From Xanthomonas bonasiae (lineage in GTDB: Bacteria > Pseudomonadota > Gammaproteobacteria > Xanthomonadales > Xanthomonadaceae), in NCBI RefSeq assembly GCF_017163705.1, contig NZ_JAFIWB010000034.1, forward strand, positions 1-43,055: a stretch of 43,055 bases of DNA. Reading direction: 5' to 3'. The notes below the pieces were generated by a model. The model was not told the DNA's origin. It saw only the letters and a program-made list of their open reading frames with translations, and did no database searches. Positions 1 through 8,016 of this stretch are shown here, one piece after another (the first letter of the stretch is position 1; every line of letters begins with the position of its first letter). The position numbers and the translations under genes were made by a program.

Positions 1-948
1 TGCACCCAGCCGGCTCGCCGCAAGTCCCTGTAGGAGCGGCTTCAGCCGCGACAGGCAGCTTGGAGTGCCGACAAATCCTGGTCGGGGCTGAAGCCCCTCC
101 TGCAGTGCATCCAGCCGGCTCGCCGCAAGTCCCTGTAGGAGCGGCTTCAGCCGCGACAGGCCGCATGAAGTGCCGACAAATCCCGGTCGAGGCTGAGGCC
201 CCTCCCACAGTGCACCCAGCCGGCTCGTCGCAAGTCCCTGTAGGAGCGGCTTCAGCCGCGACAGGCAGCATGGGTGCCGACAATCCCGGTCCGGGCTGAA
301 GCCCCTCCTACAGTGCACCCAGCCGGCTCGCCGCAAGTCCCTGTAGGAGCGGCTTCAGCCGCGACAGGCAGCTTGGAGTGCCGACAAATCTTGGTCGGGG
401 CTGAAGCCCCTCCTACAGTGCATCCAGCCGGCTCGCCGCAAGTCCCTGTAGGAGCGGCTTCAGCCGCGACAGGCCGCATGAAGTGCCGACAAATCCCGGT
501 CGAGGCTGAGGCCCCTCCCACAGTGCACCCAGCCGGCTCGTCGCAAGTCCCTGTAGGAGCGGCTTCAGCCGCGACAGGCAGCATGGGTGCCGACAATCCC
601 GGTCCGGGCTGAAGCCCCTCCTACAGTGCACCCAGCCGGCTCGCCGCAAGTCCCTGTAGGAGCGGCTTCAGCCGCGACAGGCAGCTTGGAGTGCCGACAA
701 ATCTTGGTCGGGGCTGAAGCCCCTCCTACAGTGCATCCAGCCGGCTCGCCGCAAGTCCCTGTAGGAGCGGCTTCAGCCGCGACAGGCCGCATGAAGTGCC
801 GACAAATCCCGGTCGAGGCTGAAGCCCCTCCTACAGTGCACCCAGCCGAATTACCGCAAGTCCCTGTGGGAGCGACTTCAGTCGCGACGAGCGAAGCGGT
901 GCATTTGACGGCTGCCGATAGTGTCGGGGGCCGAAGCCCCTCCTACAG
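1..948. repeat. Higher-order tandem array of extragenic palindromes (313-bp unit)
   Basis: Copies of a 313-bp unit begin at 1, 314 and 627. The third is partial and degenerates after about 818-850. Each unit has three related sub-units (about 105, 105 and 103 bp), and each sub-unit carries the palindrome GTAGGAGCGGCTTCAGCCGC plus a second arm of the form GGGCTGAAGCCCCTCC. Copies 1 and 2 differ at only a few positions (for example near 79 and 102), so the amplification is recent. The array touches the left edge and probably continues beyond it. A last degenerate palindrome lies at about 866-948. Open frames through the array are repeat artefacts and are not annotated as genes. Confidence 0.93.
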
Positions 949-1076
949 CGGTGTCTCGATTGGCTGGTGGGCATCATGTTGGATGCGATGCCGCATGCAC
1001 CGCGCCGGCCCATACACGGCACAGCCAACCGACCCGCTAAGCTTGTCCGCGTTCTCGCCGATGTGTCTTCCAGCCA

Positions 1077-3593
1077 ATGCCAAAACCGCCTGTTTCCACC
1101 GCCTCCGGTTTCGTCCGCGTCCGCGGCGCCCGCGAACACAACCTCAAGGATGTGGACGTGGAGTTGCCGCGCGATGCGCTGGTGGTGTTCACCGGCGTGT
1201 CCGGCTCCGGCAAGTCCTCGCTGGCGTTCGGCACGCTGTTCGCCGAGGCGCAGCGGCGCTATCTGGATTCGATCTCGCCCTACGCACGGCGCCTGATCGA
1301 CCAGGCCGGCGTGCCGGACGTGGATGCCATCGAAGGTCTGCCGCCTGCGGTGGCGCTGCAGCAGCATCGCGGCGCGCCGAGCACGCGCTCGTCGGTCGGC
1401 AGCGTCACCACCATCTCCAATTCGCTGCGCATGCTGTATTCGCGCGCCGGCGACTATCCGCCGGGACAGGCCATCATCTATGCCGACGGCTTCTCGCCGA
1501 ACACGCCGGCCGGCGCCTGTCCCACCTGCCACGGCCTGGGCCGCATCTACGACGCCACCGAGGCGTCGATGGTGCCGGACCGCTCGCTGAGCATCCGCGA
1601 GCGCGCCGTCGCCGCGTGGCCGCCGGCCTGGCACGGGCAGAACCTGCGCGACATCCTCACCACGCTCGGCCACGACGTCGACGTGCCGTGGGCGAAGCTG
1701 CCGAAGAAGACCCGCGACTGGATCCTGTACACCGACGAGCAGCCGACGGTGCCGGTGTATCCGGGCTTCACCCTCGCCGAGACCCAGCGCGCACTGCGGC
1801 GCAAGCAGGAACCGGCCTACATGGGCACCTTCAGCAGCGCGCGCCGCTACGTGCTGCACACCTTCGCCAGCACCCAGAGCGCGCTGATCAAGAAGCGCGT
1901 GTCGCAGTATCTGCTGAGCACGCCATGCCCGACCTGCGACGGCAAGCGCTTGCGCCGCGAGGCGCTGTCGGTGACCTTCGCCGGACTCGACATCGGCGCG
2001 CTGTCGCAGCGTCCGCTCACGCAGGTGGCCGAACTGCTGCGTCCTGCTGCAGAAGGCCGCACCCGCGACGCCAAGCGCCATCCCGAGCAGGCCATCGCCG
2101 CGCAGCGCATCGCCCAGGATCTGCTGGCGCGGATCCAGATCCTGCAGGAGCTGGGCCTGGGCTATCTCACGCTGGAACGCAGCACGCCGACGCTGTCGCC
2201 GGGCGAACTGCAGCGGCTGCGCCTGGCCACGCAGATCCGCTCGCAGCTGTTCGGCGTGGTCTACGTGATGGACGAGCCGTCCGCCGGCCTGCATCCGGCC
2301 GATGCGCAGGCGCTGCTGGCGGCGCTGGACCAGCTCAAGGCTGCGGGCAATTCGCTGTTCGTGGTCGAGCACGAGATCGATGTGATCCGCCATGCCGACT
2401 GGATCGTCGATGTCGGTCCCGGCGCCGGCGAGCAGGGCGGGCAGGTGCTGTACAGCGGGCCGCCGGCGGGACTGGCGCAGGTCGCCGCCTCGTCCACGCG
2501 CCGCTACCTGTTCGCCGAGCAGGCGCCGATCGCGCATGCGCCGCGCGCACCGGGCGCGTGGCTGCAGCTGCGCGGCATCACCCGCAACAACGTCGCCGCG
2601 CTGGACGTGGACATTCCGCTGGGCGTGTTCACCACGGTCACCGGCGTGTCCGGTTCGGGCAAGTCGTCGCTGGTCAGCCAGGCGCTGGTGGAATTGCTCG
2701 GCGCGCATCTTGGCCAGGAGCGCGTCGATCCGGAAGAAGGCGTGGATCCGTTGGAACGCAGTATGCAGGCGGCGACCGACGGACGCATCGCCGACGGCCT
2801 GCAGCACGTGCGGCGGCTGGTGCAGGTGGACCAGAAACCGATCGGCCGCACGCCGCGCTCGAACCTGGCCACCTATACCGGCTTGTTCGACCACGTGCGC
2901 AAGCGGTTCGCCGCGACGCCCGCGGCGCGCAAGCGCAAGTACGACGCCGGCCGCTTCTCGTTCAACGTTGCCAAGGGCCGTTGCGAGACCTGCGAAGGCG
3001 AGGGCGCGGTGTTCGTGGAATTGCTGTTCATGCCCAGCGTGTACGCGCCGTGCCCCACCTGCCATGGCGCGCGCTACAACGCCAAGACGCTGGAGATCGA
3101 ATTGCGTGGGCACAACATCGCGCAAGTCTTGCGCATGACCGTGGCGCAGGCGGCGGACTTCTTCGCCGACGATGCGGCGATCGCGCGGCCGTTACAGGTG
3201 CTGGGCGAGGTGGGGCTCGGCTATCTGCGCCTGGGCCAGCCGGCCACCGAGCTGTCCGGCGGCGAGGCGCAGCGCATCAAGCTGGCCACCGAGCTGCAGC
3301 GCGCGCAACGCCGCGACACCGTCTACGTGCTCGACGAGCCGACCACGGGCCTGCATCCGGCCGACGTGGACACGTTGCTGCGTCAGCTGCATGGTCTGGT
3401 GGAGGCGGGCAATACGGTGGTGGCGGTCGAGCACGACATGCGCGTGGCCGCGGCCAGCGACTGGATCATCGACATGGGGCCTGGCGCTGGCGATGAAGGC
3501 GGCAAGGTGGTCGTCGCCGGCGAGCCGCAGGCGGTGGCGCGGCATGCGGGCAGCCGGACTGCGCCATTTCTCGCCGAGGCGATGCAAGGCTAG
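1077..3593 (+). CDS. uvrA2: UvrA-like ABC ATPase, class II (UvrA2 type)
   Basis: This 838-aa protein has the tandem ABC-ATPase layout of UvrA, the DNA-damage sensor of nucleotide excision repair. Walker A motifs GVSGSGKSS lie near residues 40 and 523. Signature motifs are LSPGELQR (near 372, with Pro in place of the usual Gly) and LSGGEAQR (near 727). A Walker B stretch, VYVLDEPTTGLHPAD, follows the second. The C-terminal zinc module is intact (CETC near 637, CPTC near 659). N-terminal CPTC pairs are seen near 148 and 284. The protein is about 100 residues shorter than UvrA1, and the N-terminal half looks compact, as in class II UvrA proteins that lack the UvrB-binding insert. Roles in damage tolerance or drug resistance are known for some members; the role here is inferred. 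The ATG at 1077 has no strong Shine-Dalgarno sequence but agrees with the family N-terminus. The gene stands alone and converges on bglX. Confidence 0.9.
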   Translation: MPKPPVSTASGFVRVRGAREHNLKDVDVELPRDALVVFTGVSGSGKSSLAFGTLFAEAQRRYLDSISPYARRLIDQAGVPDVDAIEGLPPAVALQQHRGAPSTRSSVGSVTTISNSLRMLYSRAGDYPPGQAIIYADGFSPNTPAGACPTCHGLGRIYDATEASMVPDRSLSIRERAVAAWPPAWHGQNLRDILTTLGHDVDVPWAKLPKKTRDWILYTDEQPTVPVYPGFTLAETQRALRRKQEPAYMGTFSSARRYVLHTFASTQSALIKKRVSQYLLSTPCPTCDGKRLRREALSVTFAGLDIGALSQRPLTQVAELLRPAAEGRTRDAKRHPEQAIAAQRIAQDLLARIQILQELGLGYLTLERSTPTLSPGELQRLRLATQIRSQLFGVVYVMDEPSAGLHPADAQALLAALDQLKAAGNSLFVVEHEIDVIRHADWIVDVGPGAGEQGGQVLYSGPPAGLAQVAASSTRRYLFAEQAPIAHAPRAPGAWLQLRGITRNNVAALDVDIPLGVFTTVTGVSGSGKSSLVSQALVELLGAHLGQERVDPEEGVDPLERSMQAATDGRIADGLQHVRRLVQVDQKPIGRTPRSNLATYTGLFDHVRKRFAATPAARKRKYDAGRFSFNVAKGRCETCEGEGAVFVELLFMPSVYAPCPTCHGARYNAKTLEIELRGHNIAQVLRMTVAQAADFFADDAAIARPLQVLGEVGLGYLRLGQPATELSGGEAQRIKLATELQRAQRRDTVYVLDEPTTGLHPADVDTLLRQLHGLVEAGNTVVAVEHDMRVAAASDWIIDMGPGAGDEGGKVVVAGEPQAVARHAGSRTAPFLAEAMQG

Positions 3594-3630
3594 CGCGCCT
3601 TCTCTCCCACCTGTTGCAGGCAGTGAATCC

Positions 3631-3698
3631 TGTGGGAGCGACTTCAGGCGCGACGGGCTCTACCGGTGACGCCCGTCGCGACTGAAGTCGCTCCCACA
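3631..3698. repeat. Paired extragenic palindrome (GTGGGAGCGACTTCAG type)
   Basis: Two inverted copies, TGTGGGAGCGACTTCAGGCG and its near complement ending GTCGCTCCCACA, are separated by about 10 bp and form a long hairpin. It sits 38 bp after the uvrA-like stop and between convergent genes, so it may also act as a transcription terminator. That role is inferred. Confidence 0.9.
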
Positions 3699-3847
3699 AT
3701 GATCTGTCTGCCGCGGATCGCTCCCGCAAGCGCATCGCATCGCCAATGGCGCCGCCTACATGCACAACCGATGCGGTTCGGGTCGCTGCCGGCAGCCGCA
3801 CTGCGCGGTTCCTGACGCAGGTGCTGCGGGGCTGACACGTTGCACCC

Positions 3848-3915
3848 TGTAGGAGCGGCTTCAGCCGCGACGGGCTTTACGGATGGTGTCTGTCGCGGCT
3901 GAAGCCGCTCCTACA
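3848..3915. repeat. Paired extragenic palindrome (GTAGGAGCGGCTTCAG type)
   Basis: Inverted copies of TGTAGGAGCGGCTTCAGCCG face each other across a short loop. The element ends 28 bp from the bglX stop. With the pair at 3631-3698 it fills the 349-bp gap between two convergent genes, where nothing else was seen. Confidence 0.9.
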
Positions 3916-3942
3916 GGATTCGCTGTCGCGGAACGCTCCCGC

Positions 3943-6225
3943 TCAGCCCACCAAGTCGAAGCTCGCAGATAGGCCGGCCGCTTCGGCCGATGGCGCCACC
4001 CACACATCGAACACGCCCGGCTCCACCGTCGGTTTCAACGCCTGCCCGACGAACAGCAGATCCTCGCGGCGCAGCACGAACTCCACGCCGACGCTGCCGC
4101 CGGCCGCTACCGCAACTTTGCGGAAATCCTTCAGTTCGCGCACCGGGCGGGTGACGCTGGCGCTGCGGTCGCGCACGTACAGCTGCACCACTTCCTCCGC
4201 ATCGCGGGTGCCGCGGTTGTGGATGCGCGCGCTGATCCGCAAGGTGCCGCCGGCGGCGAGCCGCGCATCGCTCAGCGCCAGTTCGCCGTATTCGATGCGG
4301 CCGTAGGTCAGGCCGTGGCCGAACGGGAACAGCGCGGCGTTGGGCACGGTGCGGTAGTGGGTCTTGTACGGCTGCAGCGCGTCCGGACGCGGGTCGGGGC
4401 GGCCGCTGGGCTTGTGCGCGTAGCTGTACGGCACTTGCCCGGCTTCGTGCGGGAAACTCACCGGCAGGCGCCCGGACGGACCGTGCGTGCCGAACAGGAT
4501 GTCGGCCAGCGCCGCGCCGGAGGCCGAGCCCAGGAACCAGCTCACCAGGATCGCCGGCGCTTCCAGCACCGCGCCATCGAGCACCAGCGCGCGGCCGTTG
4601 CTGAGCACCACCACCACCGGCGTGCCGGTCGCCGCCACTGCGGCCAGCAGCGATTGCTGCGCCGGCGGAATGACGATCTCGGTGCGCGACTGCGCTTCGC
4701 CGGAATAGCGCAGCGGCTCGCCGATCGCCAGCACCGCCACGTCGGCGGCGACCGCGGCGGCGACCGCGGCCTGCACGCCGCCGGGCAGGCTGTGTTCGAA
4801 CGCGCAGCCTTCCACCACCTGCAGCGTAGTGCGGTCGGCCAGTTGCGCGCGCATCGCCGTAGCCAGGTCGTTGCCGCTGTCGTCGCCGCCGAACAGCGTC
4901 CACGGGCCGGCGCTGTCCACCCAGTTGGCGGCCATCGGCCCGATCAGCGCGATGCGCTGGCCGCGGCGCTTGAGCGGCAGCAGCTCGCCGTCGTTCTTCA
5001 GCAGCACCACCGACTTGCGCGCCGCCTCGCGCGCCAGCGCCAGCGTTTCCGGGCGCCGCTGCCGCGCCTGCGCGCGCTCGGGCACGATGCGCAGGAACGG
5101 ATTGTCGAACAGGCCCAGTTCGGCCTTGAACCGCAGCACGCGGCGCACCGCGGCATCGAGTTGCGCCATCGTCACCGCGCCGTCGGCGACCAGGCCGGGC
5201 AGGTGCTGCAGGTACAGCCCGCTCTGCATGCTGATGTCCACCCCGGCCAGGAACGCCAGCCGTGCCGCATCGCGCGCATCGGTGGCGAAACCGTGCGCGA
5301 TCAGTTCCTGGTCGCCGGTGTAGTCGGACACCACCAGCCCGCGGTAATCCCACTCGCCGCGCAGCACCTCGCTCAACAGCCAGGTGTTGGCGGTGGCGGG
5401 AATGCCGGCGATCTCGTTGAACGCGGCCATCGTGGTCACCGCGCCGGCGTCGAACGCGGCCTGGAACGGCGGGAAATACACCTCGCGCAGCGTGCGCTCG
5501 GAAATGTCGACGGTGTTGTAGTCCAGCCCGGCCTCGGCTGCGCCGTAGGCGGCGAAATGCTTGGGGCAGGCGGCCAGCGCATCGGCGTGGCCGATGCCCT
5601 CGCCCTGGAAGCCGCGCACTCGCGCCTGGGCGAAGCGGCGGCCGAGCAGCACGTCCTCGCCGCTGCCTTCCACCCCGCGGCCCCAGCGTGCGTCGCGGGC
5701 GATGTCGACCATCGGCGCGAAGGTCCAGTCGATGCCGACCGCGCTGGCCTCCAGCGCCGCGGCGCGCGCGGTGCGCTGCGCCAGCTCGGGCTCGAAGCTG
5801 GCGGCCTCGGCCAGCGGCACCGGGAACACGGTGGTGAAGCCATGGATCACGTCGGCGGCGAACAGCAGCGGGATCCGCAGCCGGCTTTGCAGTGCCGCCT
5901 GTTGCAGCTGCTGGTGCCAGCGCACGTTGGAGCCGTTGAAGATGCCGGTCAGGCGCCCGGCGCGCGCCGCGGCCAACTGGCCCTCGGCGGTGGGCCGCAC
6001 GTTGACCGGATTGGCCGCGGCGGCGGCGTCGGTCTGCTGCGCCGAGCCGGACAGGGTCAGCTGCCCGGCCTTCTCCTCGACCGTCATGCGTGCGATCAGC
6101 GCATCGATGAAGGCCGGGGTCTTCGCCGCGCCGCGCGGCAGGGCGAAGCCCACCGGCACCTGCGACAGCAACGCCAACGAACCGGCGCCGAGCAATAGCC
6201 CGCGCCGCGTGGTGCGAAACGCCAT
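3943..6225 (-). CDS. bglX: Periplasmic beta-glucosidase, glycoside hydrolase family 3
   Basis: This 760-aa protein matches the length and layout of BglX, which releases glucose from the non-reducing ends of beta-glucosides in the periplasm. An N-terminal export signal contains a twin-arginine-like TRRGLLLG followed by a hydrophobic run. The GH3 barrel follows, with the LLFAADVIHG stretch and the presumed nucleophile Asp in VVSDYTGD (near residue 298; many homologues have SDW here). The second alpha/beta domain contains RKSVVLLKNDG. A fibronectin-III-like domain ends the protein. The start at 6225 is supported by GGGGAG six bases upstream. The gene is monocistronic: a 188-bp gap separates it from the upstream gene on the same strand. 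The exact substrate (cellobiose, gentiobiose or other beta-glucosides) cannot be read from sequence. Confidence 0.92.
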   Translation of the reverse strand: MAFRTTRRGLLLGAGSLALLSQVPVGFALPRGAAKTPAFIDALIARMTVEEKAGQLTLSGSAQQTDAAAAANPVNVRPTAEGQLAAARAGRLTGIFNGSNVRWHQQLQQAALQSRLRIPLLFAADVIHGFTTVFPVPLAEAASFEPELAQRTARAAALEASAVGIDWTFAPMVDIARDARWGRGVEGSGEDVLLGRRFAQARVRGFQGEGIGHADALAACPKHFAAYGAAEAGLDYNTVDISERTLREVYFPPFQAAFDAGAVTTMAAFNEIAGIPATANTWLLSEVLRGEWDYRGLVVSDYTGDQELIAHGFATDARDAARLAFLAGVDISMQSGLYLQHLPGLVADGAVTMAQLDAAVRRVLRFKAELGLFDNPFLRIVPERAQARQRRPETLALAREAARKSVVLLKNDGELLPLKRRGQRIALIGPMAANWVDSAGPWTLFGGDDSGNDLATAMRAQLADRTTLQVVEGCAFEHSLPGGVQAAVAAAVAADVAVLAIGEPLRYSGEAQSRTEIVIPPAQQSLLAAVAATGTPVVVVLSNGRALVLDGAVLEAPAILVSWFLGSASGAALADILFGTHGPSGRLPVSFPHEAGQVPYSYAHKPSGRPDPRPDALQPYKTHYRTVPNAALFPFGHGLTYGRIEYGELALSDARLAAGGTLRISARIHNRGTRDAEEVVQLYVRDRSASVTRPVRELKDFRKVAVAAGGSVGVEFVLRREDLLFVGQALKPTVEPGVFDVWVAPSAEAAGLSASFDLVG

Positions 6226-6413
6226 GTGCGACTCCCCGTCAGCCCAGACGTAACGCTAACGGATCGGCCAGGAAAAGTTGTGATGCGCTGCACGATCGGC
6301 TGCGGCGTCAGGCGGTCCCCAGGATGCTGCGCGATTGGCCCGGAAACGCCACGAGGATGCTGTCGTCACCGGCATGTGCGGCTCGGTCTTGCAGCAGCCC
6401 GCGTCGGGCGGGT

Positions 6414-7013
6414 TCAAGCCTGGTACCACTCCAACGCATCCAGAAACTGCGCGGCCTGCGCGGCGCTGCCCAGGTACGACGCCAGGGACGAGGCGACCGC
6501 CGCGCGCGCCGTTGAGCGCAACTCGTCGGTCTCGTCGAATGCGTCGTCGCCCAGTTCCGCCATGGCGTTGGCGATGGTGGCCAGGCCGCCGAATGCGCTG
6601 TCCAGGCTGGCCGCCAGCCGCTTCGGTTGCCACGCACCGGCACCGTGAAACGCGAAAAGCACCTCGCCGCTGGCGACGTCGAGAATGATGGGGTCCGCAC
6701 CCTGGTCGGCGACCACCAGCCACTGCTCGCTCCAGTCCGCAAGGCGTTCGCCGCTGACGGCATTCCACCGGTATCCGGCTTGCAGTTGCCAGAGCTTGTG
6801 CAGCGGCGGAATGTCGACCGGGTTGCCGCCGATGTCGAGCGACACGCCGGTCGGGCCCACGTGCGCGTGGTAGGTCTCGCCCCACGGCCCCACCTGCGCG
6901 TAGAAATCGGCGAGCGTCGCCGGCAGCGGGATCGGCCCCTGCCAGTCGGACGCCGGTTGCGGGCGTAGCTCGCCCCAGGGAGCGAGCAGGGTGCGAAGTG
7001 CGGCGTAGGACAT
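6414..7013 (-). CDS. SMI1/KNR4 (SUKH) family protein
   Basis: The 199-aa protein resembles the SMI1/KNR4 or SUKH superfamily. Features are LPATLADFYAQVGPWG near the N-terminus (the usual helix and turn at which the fold begins), a PPLHKLWQLQ stretch, and a strand-rich centre with WLVVADQGADPIILDVASGEV. In bacteria, SUKH proteins are often immunity proteins against polymorphic or contact-dependent toxins, though some have other roles. The ATG at 7013 is preferred over the longer frame (to 7070) because AGGAAA lies just upstream. No toxin gene lies on either side, so it is an orphan here. The SUKH assignment comes from pattern recognition. Confidence 0.75.
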   Translation of the reverse strand: MSYAALRTLLAPWGELRPQPASDWQGPIPLPATLADFYAQVGPWGETYHAHVGPTGVSLDIGGNPVDIPPLHKLWQLQAGYRWNAVSGERLADWSEQWLVVADQGADPIILDVASGEVLFAFHGAGAWQPKRLAASLDSAFGGLATIANAMAELGDDAFDETDELRSTARAAVASSLASYLGSAAQAAQFLDALEWYQA

Positions 7014-7157
7014 CGGTTTCCTGCGGCAGTCGGAATGGCCGACAGTATGCCCGCGCACGCCGGGTCCCACGTGCCGTGCGTGGTGCGCGGTCGTGCACCG
7101 CCACGCTGGCGTGCACGCGCGCCGCGCAGGGCGTGCGCCGTCGCTATCGGCGCCGCC

Positions 7158-7784
7158 TCAGAGGTCGAGGCCGACAGCGTGCGCGGCGGTCGCTTCGGGC
7201 AGGTAGACCTGTTCGTGCGGCACGCACAGCGACGCCTCGCCGTGGCGCAAACTGGCGGCCTGTGCGTGCACGAAGTCGGTGACGTCGGTGATCGCCATGG
7301 CCTGCTGCGCGCCGTAGCGGCGCAGCGCCTCGCCGCGCAGGCCCAGTTGCAACGCGCGACGTTCCAGGGCGGTGCCGTCGGGCGCATGGTCGGGATCCCA
7401 TTGCAGGCGCACGTCGGAATGGCGGATCGCGGCCTGCCACTCGGCGTGGCTGGAAAAGCGCGACGGGTCGAACGCGGAAGGAACCGCCGCGCGCAACAGC
7501 GCGTCGAAGAACGCACGCGGCAGACGCACCGCCAGGATCCGTTCCTGTCCTTCCTTTTGCGCCCATCCCGAGCGATACATCATCCACAGGAAATTCGGCT
7601 TGATCCAGCTCATCCGCTCGTAGCTGAATTCTCCCCCGAAGCGTTGCTGCGCGACCGCGAACTGCGCGATCGACGGGCGGTACGCCTGGTAGACGATGAT
7701 CGATTCGGCGTCGAAGTGCGCCAGGATGTGGCGGCCCTGCCGTGGCCAGGTGGCTTGCAGTGCCACGTACGATGCTTGTTTCAT
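7158..7784 (-). CDS. DUF4291 family protein
   Basis: The 208-aa protein has the hallmarks of DUF4291: an early VYQAYRPSIA, the segment RMSWIKPNFLWMMYRSGWA, the SDVRLQWDPDH block, and a C-terminal tail mentioning ITDVTDFVHAQ. The molecular function of the family is not established. The gene is separated by 144 bp from the SUKH-type gene downstream on the same strand. No strong ribosome-binding site precedes the ATG at 7784, but homologues start at about the same place. It is cytoplasmic, with no signal peptide or membrane segment. Confidence 0.8.
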   Translation of the reverse strand: MKQASYVALQATWPRQGRHILAHFDAESIIVYQAYRPSIAQFAVAQQRFGGEFSYERMSWIKPNFLWMMYRSGWAQKEGQERILAVRLPRAFFDALLRAAVPSAFDPSRFSSHAEWQAAIRHSDVRLQWDPDHAPDGTALERRALQLGLRGEALRRYGAQQAMAITDVTDFVHAQAASLRHGEASLCVPHEQVYLPEATAAHAVGLDL

Positions 7785-7949
7785 TACCGCGGAAGTGTAC
7801 GCAGATGCGCTGCCGGGGTCGATTCCGCTGGTCGCGGGTGCGCGAACTCAGGGCGCGATCGCGTGCCACCGCGCAGGTGCCTCGCGCGACGACCGGGCGC
7901 GCTTGCGTGCACCACTGCCGGTGGTTTGCGGCAACTTGTGGATCGTGCG

Positions 7950-8007
7950 CAAGGAGGCGATCCTCGCGGCGATGCTGCTGCGCCAGCGCGACCAGTGCCT
8001 GGCCGAA
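7950..8007 (+). pseudogene. 58-bp remnant of a TetR-family regulator gene
   Basis: These 58 bases match 11385-11442, inside the tetR gene at 11212-11883, at 56 positions when aligned by eye. The matching reading frame would encode KEAILAAMLLRQRDQCLAE against KEAIFAAMVLRQRDQCLAE in the intact gene. Similarity stops abruptly on both sides. The remnant ends 9 bp from the stop of the HEAT-like gene. It is too short to be functional and marks a past duplication, deletion or insertion event. The interval 7785-7949 shows nothing else recognisable. Confidence 0.75.
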
Positions 8008-8016
8008 GCTGCGCCA

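Noticed and set aside
60-850. Repeated small open frames on both strands in the palindrome array (peptides of the type AEAPPTVHPAGSPQVPVGAAS)
   Set aside because: They arise from the repeat sequence itself. The 313-bp period is not a multiple of three, so no constant frame is kept, and no ribosome-binding sites are present.
1-948. CRISPR array
   Set aside because: Repeats are palindromes of unequal spacing whose spacers are themselves repeated. There are no unique 30-40-bp spacers and no cas genes.
587-3496. A 969-codon forward frame running from the repeat array through the uvrA-like gene
   Set aside because: It starts inside the palindrome array and is an Arg-rich shadow of the true frame beginning at 1077.
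6414-7784. Toxin-immunity pair of the DUF4291 and SUKH genes
   Set aside because: The genes are 144 bp apart, DUF4291 proteins have no known toxin activity, and nothing in the sequence shows secretion.
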